DNA from: Heterodera schachtii
Lineage: Eukaryota; Nematoda; Chromadorea; Rhabditida; Heteroderidae
Direction: 5' to 3'
Assembly: GCA_023374025.1 (NCBI GenBank)
Contig: SIJG01000076.1
Coordinates: forward strand, 62,001-126,000
DNA length: 64,000 bases
Part shown: piece by piece, positions 48,673-64,000 of the stretch
How the letters are laid out: each line of letters starts with the position of its first letter
Position numbering within the stretch: position 1 is the first letter of the stretch
The notes under the pieces: generated by a model
Seen by the model: the letters and a program-made list of their open reading frames with translations, nothing else
Told to the model about the DNA's origin: nothing
Databases searched by the model: none
Translations under genes and position numbers: made by a program

Positions 48673-49572
48673 ATTTGCTTCACATTACATCCATTCTCAG
48701 TGGAAGATTGAAGAGGGCAAATAATGGATTAGTAAAAGTCGATTGTTTCTCACTGAAAATGAAAAAAAGGGAGAAAATTGCCGATGAATGAACGGATTGA
48801 TTGAATTGGCACAAATTTTTCTATTTTCAATGAAAAATGGCACAAATTTATATTTTTAATAAAAAAAAAATGAAAATTTGGCACAAATTTTTCTATTTTC
48901 AATGAAAAATGGCAAAAATTATTATTGTAAGTGAAAATTGGCATTTTTCTAGCTGCACAAATCGGGTTTTTACCATATTTCGGAGCTTCACCATTAAAAC
49001 AATTTTTTAAAATTAAACGATTAATACAGAAAATATTTCATTTAATTTTAAATTAAATATTTTTTATTATTTGAAAATAATCAATTCATGAAATCCATAA
49101 TGATACTGGAAAATTCTCGACCGGAAAGTAATGAAAAATTGAAATTTCCAAGCCTTAACAGCCTAATTAGTCACGCCTATTATGGACAATTTGGAACATA
49201 CAAAATTTGAATTTGCGCTTTTATTGGCGTTTTGTTTTCAAAAAAAGTCATTTAGAAAAAAAGGTGTAAAGGAAAAGGACGTCACAAAGGCCACGTCGTT
49301 ATGGTGAACAAACAACAGAAAACAGTGAATATTTTATTATTCAATATTTTTTATTTGTCCAAATGAATTAATTAAGCGGTAAATTTTAATTAATATAAAA
49401 AAAAATGATCACAATTTCTTTGTAAAACATTTATTCCATTAAAATCTAATTAACAAATCTTTTCATTTTGTAAAAATGAAAATTGGCATTGTCCATTTCA
49501 TAGAAAGGCACCACAATAAAATTAATAAGGAATATTAATAGCCATGAAATTAAATGATGGCACTTTGTGCGA
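48673..49572. other. ire-1 upstream region
   Basis: AT-rich sequence upstream of the ire-1 start codon, expected to hold its promoter. Two near-identical segments reading GGCACAAATTTTTCTATTTTC lie at about 48808 and 48882 (each trimmed to family words). No gene or recognisable regulatory element is seen. Confidence 0.5.
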
Positions 49573-50157
49573 CATACCTTAAATAGTAGGGGGGGTCGAC
49601 CCGACTTCATACGAACGAAGTCCAGGGGGGGGTCGAGGGGGGGTCGGAGACCAAAATTTACGAAGTCCTCTTCAGGCCCGTAACAACAATTTCGCGAAGA
49701 GCTTTTTTTTTTTTGCTCTTGGGCCAAAATTTTTTGGTTTTTCAAATCCGCTTTTTTTTGCGGCGCGCTTTTTCCAAAAAAACTTTTGGAGACCGTGGGG
49801 GGGGGGGGGGGGTCCGGCGGTGCCGATAGGCGCCGCCGGAAAATTTTTTGAAAATTGGAGTACAATTTGTTAAAAAACGAAGTCCTATTTGATAAAAAAA
49901 AAAAACCAAATATTACTCAATTTCGTAAATTTTTTTTGGCATTTTTTGTACAAAATTGGCTAAATTTAAAAGGATTTTGTTAAATTATTCAAATTTTTTT
50001 TGCCTTTACGAAGTCGCCTCTCTCTTTTCCCTTCGTCTCCGACCTTTCCCCACATTTTTTCACATTTTTGTCCCAACCAATACGAAGTCCCCCCCCTCTT
50101 TCGGCCCATCATACGAACGAAGTCAGGGGGGGTCGACCCCCCCCTATTTAAGGTATG
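49573..50157. mobile_element. hAT-like MITE with 8-bp target duplication
   Basis: The element starts CATACCTTAAATAG and ends with its exact inverse, and is flanked by the direct repeat TTGTGCGA at 49565-49572 and 50158-50165. An 8-bp duplication is the hAT/P-type signature. Subterminal ACGAAGTC words occur repeatedly in both halves, as binding-site clusters often do in hAT elements. No transposase is encoded. It sits between GBE1 and ire-1. Confidence 0.85.
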
Positions 50158-50387
50158 TTGTGCGAAGTGTGCGTGTTTAAGGGAATGGGCTCTTCATTTC
50201 CCGTTCTGGCACACGAAAATTGGTTTAAAAATATATTTTTATATATTAAAAACCTTTTTTATTATTTTTAAGGAGATTTGCGTGTGCCGAACGGAAAATG
50301 CAACAATAAAAATTAAAAATAATTATCATTAATTAGGTTGGTAATTTAAAAATGAGGGTCATCTAATTTTAAAAATATTTGTTCTGT

Positions 50388-55689
<5,302 letters not shown>

Positions 55690-56005
55690 TGCTAAATTCA
55701 GTGGGAAAAAATTATGTAATTGATCAGTCAGCAGTAGAGAAAATATTTGAAAAAAAAATTTTAAAATTGAATTCCGAGACCCCTAAAAACCTAAAAAGAC
55801 CCATTTTGCCGGGGACCGTCCCACCCACTATTTTGTCTAACAATAAATACCCAAAAAAATTTATGTATAAAAAAAACAAATAAATATATTTGTGTATTCG
55901 AACGAAAGAAAACAACAAATGAAAGTGAGAGAGAGAGCATTTCTAGGAGAAAACGAGAACATCAAATCAAATTCCAATTGGTGAGATCGACCTTTCCAAA
56001 TATAT
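55690..56005. promoter_or_regulatory. GBE1 upstream region shared with the 3' flank of F-box-like copy D
   Basis: The segment at about 55870-55990 (TTTGTGTATTCGAACGAAAG through CCAATTGGTGAGATCG) also follows copies E (59640-59722), F (61318-61412) and G (63212-63308). GBE1's presumed promoter therefore overlaps sequence derived from the 3' flank of the family unit. No core promoter motif is evident. Confidence 0.6.
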
Positions 56006-57176
56006 CAGGGATGTGCCGAGCCAGACAAAATCCGATTCCGATTAAATCGCCGATTCCGATTATGGCCAAAAATCCGATACGGTTTTAAAACCGATTACGA
56101 TTATGGCCCAAAATCCGATTAATTGCGATTCCGATTACGATTCCGATTTTTTTAAATAATTTTTTCCCAAAAATTTTATTCATAATCAAAAATTTTTGCT
56201 AAATAACAAAAAAAACTTGATTATATCGGGGAGAATTAATCCGACACTGCTCTATGAGAAAAATTTAATTTCAGTCATTATTAGGGTTGTAAATTATATG
56301 GACTATAAAAAAGCAAATATGGACATAAAATATGGACTAAAAAGCTCAAAAATGGCCAAATATGGACCAAAATATGGACTAAAAACTGCCAAAATATGTG
56401 TTTTAAATCCTCAAAAATTCCAAAAAGGTGTATGTATGTATTCAATATTTGCTCTAATACACTTAAAAAATACAATAAACAACCAAAAAATGGATTTAAA
56501 ACATAAAAATGCAAATTTTTTTATTGTCGTCCATCGTAAAAAAATATTTCCAAGTTTGTCAAAATTTCAAAAAAATTCTCATTTAAAAAAATGAAAGGTT
56601 CACAAAAATGGCAAAAATATTTATTAAAAATGACGACGAAAACCCAAATTTCTCATATTTTTGGGAGTGTAATTTTTAAAAATTTCAAAAAAGTCCATCT
56701 TTTTGGGTGTATTTTTCGCTTTTTTTTGCATTTTTATAGTGAAAATTTGCCAAAAATGGTCGAAGTATGGACTAAAAACACAAAAATGGAGAAATATAGA
56801 TTTATTCCCAAAAACCCTCAAAATATGGATTTACATGGACTAAAAACCTTCACCAAATCAAAAAATTTTAATGCAGAAATGCTATTTTTGAGCCCCTTTC
56901 TTCATAGCATATGCGCAGAAAAAATATGTTTAATCCATATAATTTACAACCCTAGTCATTATGTTAAAATAAGATTAAAACATTCGTTTCAGAAAACATT
57001 TTTTTTCAAAATTCATTGGTATTCTCGCTAAAAAAAATTCCTTCAAAAGGTCAATTCTTAGGGGTGTAATAATCGGATTTCAAGACAAAATCCGATTACG
57101 ATTATCCGATTCCGATTATGGCCCAAAATCCGATTAATTGCGATTCCGATTACGATTCCGATTCGGCACATCCCTG
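56006..57176. mobile_element. hAT-like MITE (outer element) with 8-bp target duplication
   Basis: Inverted ends CAGGGATGTGCCGA are at 56006-56019 and 57163-57176, flanked by direct repeats AAATATAT at 55998-56005 and 57177-57184. The subterminal zones are arrays of CCGATTACGATT-type words. A second element is inserted inside it. No transposase frame remains. Confidence 0.9.
56282..56954. mobile_element. hAT-like MITE nested inside the previous element
   Basis: Inverted ends begin TAGGGTTGTAAATTATATGG (at least 21 bp perfect) and lie at 56282 and 56954. They are flanked by direct repeats GTCATTAT at 56274-56281 and 56955-56962. The interior is AT-rich with repeated ATATGGAC(T) words, and is noncoding. 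Confidence 0.9.
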
Positions 57177-57212
57177 AAATATATCATACGACACATTTTC
57201 AAAAATAATCAT

Positions 57213-58465
57213 TCATTCCGCTTTTGATCCACTGGGCCCGGGAGTCGTCGAGAATGCTTTTTCGTTGCTTTGACCCGCTTCCCCTTCTGCTGACAATGGC
57301 CTAAAATTAAATGCAATTTGAATTGGGTGAATTATCTTTTAACTCACCCAATGCATTTGTCAATATTAAGCATAAAATACACATTATTCAAATTGGCATT
57401 CGAATTTTCGTCTTTCTGTTGCTGAGCCGTCGTCGTCTCCCCATTAATTGGGCATCGCTTCAACAGCCAATTGCCAGGATGACGCGGCACTTCCTCCATT
57501 GTCAATTTTTCATTGGTCCGTTCGTTCACCAATTCAAATAGCTCAACTGGCGCTTCAAGTCCAAAATTCATATTGTAACTAACTGAAGAAGTGGCACGGA
57601 GAAACGCCTAAACAATGGGAAGCAAATAATTAGTCAGTCGTTTAGCGAAAGTTTGGTCACACCTCTTTGAAACTGTTGATCCATTCGAGATTTGGTTGTT
57701 GATACAAAAAATGAAGGCAACGCAATTTCTTCGGACGGCCATTTGTTCTCGGAATGTGTAACCATTTGGACAACACTTGGCCAGCAGTTGGAGTTGCATT
57801 TGTCGGCTCATCATCATCACCAAGCGCGTCGAGGAACAGACTACGATTAGACTGTATTGAATTAATGTTCAGGTCGGAGAGAATTGTCGGCGATGTGATG
57901 CGAAGCAAAGTGTCCAAATGGTCAGCAAAGTCGAAGCCCAAATGATGGACATTTGTTGTCGTAAAAATGGGCCAAATTTGACGGACAAAAACATCCCAAA
58001 TTGGCTGGGCATTGCTTTCGATTTTGTATGAACATAAATTCAAATACAAATTGATGCCTTTGTCGAAAATTTGCTGATTGGAGCGGAGAAATCCGATAAC
58101 GGCATGGTCAATTCCGAAGGAAGCGAAAACGAATTTTGTTCGGCAACGGATCGTCGGGCAATGGAAATTCCTCAGATTTGCTGTATTTGCGCACATATAA
58201 TTTTGCTGTTGGTCCTGCTGTGTCCTTGCGAATTGTTATCCAGTTCGAAATCGTCAATTCTGATTGTCCATTGAAATGCGTGTCCACTAAAGCATCGAAA
58301 CGCGGAGAGAGCAGTGCCAATGTGAGGCCAAGTTCAACATGTTCGAAGAACGGGAGAATATCCATCACAACGTCGTTGCAAATCCAGCTAAATGCGTGAA
58401 AACATTAATTAAATGATAAATCATCAATTAAAAATTCCTCACATTTTCTTTAATTGTCGCTTCAT
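57213..58465 (-). pseudogene. F-box-like family copy D, intron-deletion frameshift
   Basis: Exons: 58443-58465 (MKRQLKKI), fused 57663-58387, 57348-57607, 57213-57300. Exon 1 opens WICNDVVMDILPFFEHVELG and runs to [10 protein letters not shown]. In copy F, intron 1 (62418-62477) separates this from YIDHAVIGFL. Here the whole intron plus 8 nt of flanking exon is gone, so the frame ends LRN-stop while the next frame resumes FGIDHAVIGFLRSNQQIF. The rest is open: [70 protein letters not shown]. The tail ends PSGSKAE. Either the gene is dead, or splicing differs in a way I cannot see. Confidence 0.8.
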
Positions 58466-59253
58466 TTTATGGAAATTAGCTGCACACTTATGTCGTAAGT
58501 TATGATTGCAAAAAATGACAATATCTGTCAATTTATCTACCTTTTATATGGGTTTTCTCAGAAATCACAAGTTTTTTTTTTGCAAAAAAAAGTGTTTGCA
58601 GAAAGTGAACAATGAATTAAAAACAGAAATTCCGGCATTCATCCGGCAACTAAATTTTTTTTTTTAGAGTTGCTTATTGTTTAGAAAAGGATATTGTAAG
58701 ATAATTGTTCTGAATTTTTCTAATGATTAGGGCAGTGATTTTCAATGATTTAACTTCTTTCTTTCTTTTTTTTTGCTCAAAATTTGTCGTTGTTTTTTTT
58801 TGCGTCTCGGTCCCGATTCTCGGGGGTCAATCAATACTCAACAACTTCGGTTCTCAAGTCCCGGAAATTTTCGAATCTCATCAGAAGCCTTAATGTGTCC
58901 AGAATTTTTTTCGCAGCAAATCCTGCATCCATATCGGGCACCTGGAACCCGAATATACATAAAGATTAATTTACATAATTTTCGAGTATAATTTTCAAAA
59001 ATAAACCCTAAGAAATAAAAAAAATTTCCTTGAAATTTTTGAATAATTTTTGTTATTTACACCACTAAATTTGAAAAAAATTTTTTCTTCAGTAATTTTG
59101 GAATTTTGATCATTTTCTGCTGTAAAATTGATTAAAAATCGGCAAAAAAAATTGTCATTCAAAAAATCATAAAAAATCAAAGAGTTGATGAATTTGGATG
59201 CGGTTTTTTGTATTCGATACGGAATATACAGGGCAATTAGATGGGACTCTTAA

Positions 59254-59391
59254 ACCCGGAATTTTTCAACACGTTCAAAGAACGGCAGAATGTCCATCCA
59301 AACATCGTGGCAAATCCAGCTGAAATGTGTGAAAAGATTAATTAAATATTCAATTTAAAAATTCCTCACATTTTCTTTAATTTCGCTTCAT
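59254..59391 (-). pseudogene. Remnant of F-box-like exons 0 and 1
   Basis: Exon 0 (about 59370-59391) reads ATGAAGCGA then hits a stop because two bases are missing relative to copy D. The acceptor and start of exon 1 (59318 downward, WICHDVWMDILPFFERV) are preserved for only about 65 bp before unrelated sequence. Nothing follows. Confidence 0.8.
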
Positions 59392-59473
59392 TTTGTGGCA
59401 ATTAACTGAGCACACTTTTGTCGTATGTTATTATTGCAAAAAATGACATTATTCACAGACATCCAATTTGTGT

Positions 59474-59517
59474 ACCTTTTCTTCAATGTAATTAAGCTTA
59501 TGACGAAATTCGGCGAA
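59474..59517 (-). pseudogene. 44-bp fragment of GBE1 exon 1 and its donor
   Basis: Identical to 55541-55584, which spans the last 42 nt of GBE1 exon 1 and the GT of its donor. To its right (higher coordinates) lies a copy of the family 3' flank (59640-59722). To its left is F-box-like upstream sequence, and the join shares the microhomology TACCTTTT. It marks a duplication breakpoint. Confidence 0.9.
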
Positions 59518-59738
59518 TATCTATCATCGGTCCAAATCAAAATTGCTCAAATGCTAGGAAGGACGATTTTTCATATAAAAAAAGGATATTGCCGTTCCAC
59601 ACATTATTTTTATATGAACATTCAAAAAAATACAAAAATAAATATATTTATGTATTCGAACGAAAGAAACAACAAATGAAAGAGAGAGCATTAAATCAGT
59701 TTCCAATTGGTGAGATCGCGACCATTCTCAAATATAAT

Positions 59739-60138
59739 TAATTTCCGTTGCTTTCATCCGCTTCTTCTTTCTCTTCTTCCGCTTCTGGTGGCGACAATGG
59801 CCTAAAATTAAATACTATTTGAATTGGATAAATTATCTTTTACACTCACCCAATGCAGTTTTTGTCAATATTAAGCAGGCATCCGAATTTTCGTTTTCCC
59901 ATTGAACCGCCGCCGTCTCCTCATTAATTGGACATCGCTTCATCAGCCAATTCCCAGGATGGGTTGACGCTTTCTCCATTGTCAAATTCTCATTAGTCCG
60001 TTTGTTCTCCAATTCAAAAGGATAAATTGGTGTTGATTTGTCCAGTCCAAGATTTATTTGGTAACTGACTGAAGAAGTGGCACGGCAAAATGTCTAAGCA
60101 ATGGGAAACGTAAATCAATTAGTTAGTTGTCGGTCCAT
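59739..60138 (-). pseudogene. F-box-like family copy E (exons 3-4 plus exon 0 scar)
   Basis: Exon 3 (59850-60093) gives FCRATSSVSYQINLG, FELENKRTNENLTMEKA and LMKRCPINEE. It then has a deletion, shifting frame after ENENSDA. Exon 4 (59739-59801) is open and ends EEADESNGN. Upstream, exons 1 and 2 are missing and sequence resembling exon 0 (ATGGACCGACAACTA, near 60138) follows directly. Confidence 0.75.
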
Positions 60139-60506
60139 TTTGTGGCAATTAGTTGCACACTTTTGGGAAAAAGTGAAGGAAACGGACACCTCGGATTTTT
60201 ATACTAAATGGTATATCAATCGATTCCTCTTAATGAGAGAAGACGAATAGTACCATTTTAGGGCGCAGCGACAATTCTGAACAGAGTTACAGACCCGGGA
60301 CTGAAATGGCCAAATGGCTTGGGACTGAACCGTCAAAGCCTTAAACGCATAAAATGAATTTGAGAACTGCTTCCTCCGCACTTTTGTCGTAAGTTGTGAT
60401 TATGCTTGCAAAAATTACGGCAATCGTAAAGAATGGGTGTCCCTAATTTAGCTTTTTTATTTTGTCTCAAAGTCAGTTTCCGGGGGTTTTCGAGGGTGCT
60501 GATTAC

Positions 60507-61079
60507 TAGAGCCCGGATTTTTAGTTTTTAAACTATTTTTTTTGCGGCTTAGTTATGGCGAGAGAAGCCCAAAAATAGCATTTTCTCCGAACAGTTTTCG
60601 ATTTAGAGCGACTTTTTAGCAACTATTTTCAACTATTTTTGCGTTTTTTGATAATAGCACCTATTTTGGCATTTTTCGAATTTTTAGCAACTATTTTGGC
60701 ATTTTTCAGAAATTTCATAGCAAAAATGTAATAAAAACGAAAAATACACCCCCTAAGAATCGATCTCAAAATTTTTTTTTAAATATACCCCTAAAAATTG
60801 ACCAAAATTTCAGAAAATATTCCAAAATTTTCCCAAAAATTCGTTTTCAAAATTTATTTATTTGTTTTCATGAAAATTGTAATTTTGCGAGTGTAATTGA
60901 TCAAAATGAGTCATTTTTCGGCTTTTTTTGCGTAAATACACTTGGTTTTTCCAATTTTATAAAACTATTTTCGCAACTTTTTGACCTTTTTCGGGGTTTT
61001 TTGCAACTATTTTGCACTTTTTTGGCAACTATTTTAGTAACTATTTTGGATTTTTTAGCAACTAAAAATCCGGGCTCTA
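60507..61079. mobile_element. hAT-like MITE with 8-bp target duplication
   Basis: Perfect 20-bp inverted ends TAGAGCCCGGATTTTTAGTT are at 60507-60526 and 61060-61079. They are flanked by CTGATTAC at 60499-60506 and 61080-61087. The subterminal zones repeat AACTATTTT words on both sides. Noncoding. Confidence 0.92.
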
Positions 61080-61480
61080 CTGATTACGTTCGGATTTGCC
61101 TAAAACTTCTTGGCTTCTTGCCCAACATTGTTTTAAATTTTTGCCAGACATTCCCAACAAACTTTTATTGGGTCATTTTTTCCAACCCTTAATTTTCTGT
61201 GCCTACTTATGGGAGCAGAAAACTTAGAAATGTTTTTTGTCGAAACATATTTTCATGAACCTTCAAATCCGAAAAAATTTCCACAAAAACATAAAAAACG
61301 AAGAATAAATAATTTATTTATGTATTCGAATGAAATAATCAACAAATGCAAATGAGAGAGCATTTCTGAGAGAGAAAATAAATGAGCATCAAATCAAATT
61401 ACAATTAGTGAGATCGCTCTTTTCACATAATTAATTCACTTCCGCGCAATCAATTAGGCGACTTTTTCGAAAATAATCAT

Positions 61481-62833
61481 TCATTCCGCTGATCCACTGG
61501 GCCCGGGAGTCGTTGAGAATGCCTTTTCATTGCTTGAACCCGCTTTTTCTTCTTCTTCCGCTGGAGGCGACAATGACAATGGCCTAAATAATTAAGTGTA
61601 ATTTGAATTGGGTGAAAATCTTTTACACTCACCCAATGGAGTTTTTGTCAATATTAAGCATAAAATGGACATTGTTCAAATCGGCATCCAAATTTTCGTC
61701 CCATTTAACCGCCGCCGTCTCTCCATTAATTGGGCATCGCTTCATCACCCAATGGCCAACATAGCGTAAGTGTTTCCTCATTGTCAACTTCTCATTAGTC
61801 CGTTCGTTCTCCAATTCAAATCGCTCAATTGGCATTTCTTTGTTTTTTCGTCCAAAACTCATTTCGTAACTGACCGAAGTGGTGGCACGGAGAAATGTCT
61901 AAACAATGGGAAACGCAAATTAAAGGCAGTCAATTAGTCAGTGGTTTAACGAAAGTTTGGTCACACCTCTTTGAAATTGGTAATCCATTCGAGATTTGGT
62001 GGTTGATTCAAAGTATGAATGCAACGCAATCGCTTCGGTTGGCCATTTGTTCTCGGCGTGTGCAACCATTTTGACAACACTTGGCCAGCAGTTGGAGTTG
62101 CATTTGGCCCATCAAAATCATCACCAATTGCATCCGGGAACCGACCAACAGAATGCACTGAACTCAGTTTCAGATCGGAAAGAATTGTCGGCGATGTGAG
62201 ACGAAGCAAAGGGTCCAAATGGTCAGCATTGTCAAAACCCAAATGATGGACATTTGTCTTCGTAAAAATGCGCCAAATTTCATGGACCAAAACATCCCAA
62301 ATTGGCTGGACATTGCTTTCGATTTTGTATGATTGTATATCTATAGTCAAATTGGTGCCTTTGTCCCAAATTTGCTTGTTTGAACGGAGAAATCCGATGA
62401 CGGCATGGTCAATGTACCTGAAAAAGAGGCCAACATAAAATGCATTAATACACACAGATAATTAAAGTTGAAATTACTTAATCCGAAGGAAAAGAAAGCG
62501 AATTTTGTTCGGCAATGAATCATCGGGCAATGGAAAGTCCACGGAATTGTTGCGTTTAATCACAGATAATTTTGCTTTTGATCCTGCTTTGTCCTTGCTA
62601 ATTTTGATCTGACTCAAAATTGTCAATTCTGATTTGCCATCGAAGTGCGCGTCCACTAAAACATCGAAACGGGCGGAAATCAGTGCCAATTTGAGGCCGA
62701 GTTGAGGACGACCGAAAAAAGGCAGAATATCCATCAAAACATCGCTGCAAATCCAGCTGAAATGTGTAAAAATGATTTAATGAATATTCAATTTAAAAAT
62801 TTCTCACATTTTCTTTAATTGTCGGTGGTTCAT
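61481..62833 (-). CDS. F-box-like family protein, copy F (intact)
   Basis: Exons: 62808-62833, 62478-62756, 61967-62417, 61633-61898, 61481-61583. All junctions keep frame: 374 residues. The ATG at 62833 gives MNHRQLKKI, joining WICSDVLMDILPFFGR. The order of conserved blocks defines the family: F-box-like helices ([20 protein letters not shown]), [134 protein letters not shown], tail STTPGPSGSAE. Function is inferred only from the F-box-like start; the C-terminal part would be the substrate-binding region. No signal peptide or membrane segment. It is the best-preserved member of this cluster. Confidence 0.8.
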
Positions 62834-63365
62834 TTTGTGGCAATTAGTTGCTGCCAACTTTTGTCGTAAGTTGTGATTGCAAAAAAAATGACATTACTTA
62901 CAATTTTCTTTGCCTTTTATATGGATTTTTTTCATAATTGGACTGAATTTTTAAAACATGAAAATAAAATTGCGCCCCTAATTTGCTTTTTTTTAAATCA
63001 ACAGTAAGCAGCTATGTATGTTGAGAATTGCAGATCCATTCGAAGAGATATTTAACTCAAATTTTGGCTATGCCTCCGAAATAATTCTGGCGTGTAGCTT
63101 TAGCAATTCTACGCGCCAAATGTTGATTTTTTAAAAATTTAAAATTTGGCCCAAAAAAGGAAAAGTACCCAAGTGAACATAGAATTTTCCAAAACAAATG
63201 AATAAATTATGTTTATGTATTCGAACGAAATAATCAACAAATGAAATTAAGAGGGCATTTCGGAGAGAAAATAAATGAGCATTAAATCAAATTTCAATTG
63301 GTGAGATCGCTCATTTCACAAATATAATTAATTCACTTCCGCACACTTTCCATGCTTTGATCCGC

Positions 63366-64000
63366 TTATTCTTTTTCTTCTTCCGCTGGTGGCGATAATG
63401 GCCTAAAATTAAGTGAAATTTTAATTGGATGAATTATTTTTACACTCACCCAATGCAATTATTGTCATAAAGCATAAAATAGACATTGTTCAAATTGGCA
63501 TCCAAATTTTCGTCGTTTTCCCATTTAACCGCCGCCGTCTCTCCATTAATTGGAGATCGCTTCAACAGAAACTTGGCAGGATGGCCTGTCACTTGCTCCA
63601 ATGTCAGCTTTTCTTTGGTCCGTTCGTTCTCCGATTCAAAAAGCTCAATTGGCGTCGTAATTTCAAATCCAAAATTCACTTTGTAACTGACAGAAGTGGT
63701 GGCACGGAGAAATGTCTGAACAATGAGAAACGCAAATTAAAGGCAATCAATTAGTCAGTCGTTTAACGAAATGTGGTCACACCTCTTTGAAACTGTTGAT
63801 CCATTCGAGATTTGGTGACTCCAAATGATTATTGCAACGCAATTTCTTAGGCCGTCCGTCGGTGGTCGGAATGTGCAACCATTTCGACAACATTTGCCCG
63901 GCAGAAATTGCTGCATTTGGCCCATCAGAATCAACAATTGCATCAGGGAAAAGACGACCGGAATTGATTGAATTAATGTTCAGATCCAACAGAATTGTCG
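63366..64000 (-). CDS. F-box-like family copy G (5' part beyond the window)
   Basis: Visible exons: 63783 to the edge (exon 2), 63450-63715 (exon 3), 63366-63402 (exon 4, ending PPAEEEKE). The open frame shows LNINSINSGRLFPDAI, GQMLSKWLHIPTTDG, LEWINSFKE, FLRATTSVSYKVNFGFE-type sequence, LFESENERTKEKLTLEQ and LLKRSPINGE. Exons 0, 1 and part of 2 lie outside, so intactness cannot be judged. Its tail is much shorter than that of copy F because of an early stop. Confidence 0.75.

Noticed and set aside
59425..59679. 84-codon plus-strand open frame
   Set aside because: It runs over the antisense of the GBE1 exon fragment and repeat flank, with no coding support.

Overview
The window is eukaryotic and reads as nematode DNA. 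Noncoding sequence is very AT-rich. Coding exons are short, more GC-rich, and split by many small introns with TTTCAG-type acceptors. The conserved genes look nematode-like: a degenerin channel, a calpain and an IRE1. About one intron in twenty uses a GC donor, and there is a tandem family of F-box-like genes. Both features suggest a plant-parasitic cyst nematode (Heterodera/Globodera type). That assignment is an inference from composition and gene content, not a database result.

Layout. At 1-9,681 (minus) lies a calpain cysteine protease whose 3' end runs off the left edge. Its 4.2-kb third intron carries a 218-bp tandem array. At 9.7-14.9 kb there is a repeat-rich stretch with no confident gene. 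At 14.9-21.6 kb (minus) there are three tandem members of the F-box-like family: an orphan first exon, a frameshifted copy and an intact copy. At 22.7-24.3 kb there are three in-phase exons of an unknown low-complexity protein. At 24.7-48.7 kb (minus) is a complete ire-1 gene (24 exons, 1,044 codons in my model). Its 13.3-kb intron contains a complete DEG/ENaC channel gene on the opposite strand (33.7-44.2 kb, about 24 exons). At 50.4-55.7 kb (minus) is a complete glycogen branching enzyme gene (19 exons, 686 codons). From 57.2 kb to the right edge (minus) is a second F-box-like cluster with one frameshifted copy, two remnants, one intact copy and one copy cut by the edge. A 44-bp piece of branching-enzyme exon 1 sits inside this array and marks how it grew.

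The main genes are unrelated in function: ER stress sensing (ire-1), sodium conductance (DEG/ENaC), glycogen synthesis (GBE1), calcium-dependent proteolysis (calpain) and, probably, ubiquitin-ligase substrate recognition (F-box-like family). What links them is physical. There is a nested opposite-strand gene, a tandem duplication seeded in a neighbour's exon, and many short non-autonomous DNA transposons. Four of these elements have perfect 8-bp target-site duplications, and one of the four is inserted inside another.

Exon borders were chosen by hand from splice consensus, reading phase and family conservation. For ire-1, GBE1, calpain and F-box copies C and F, every junction keeps frame. The exon 8/9 junction of the channel gene and all first exons are less certain.
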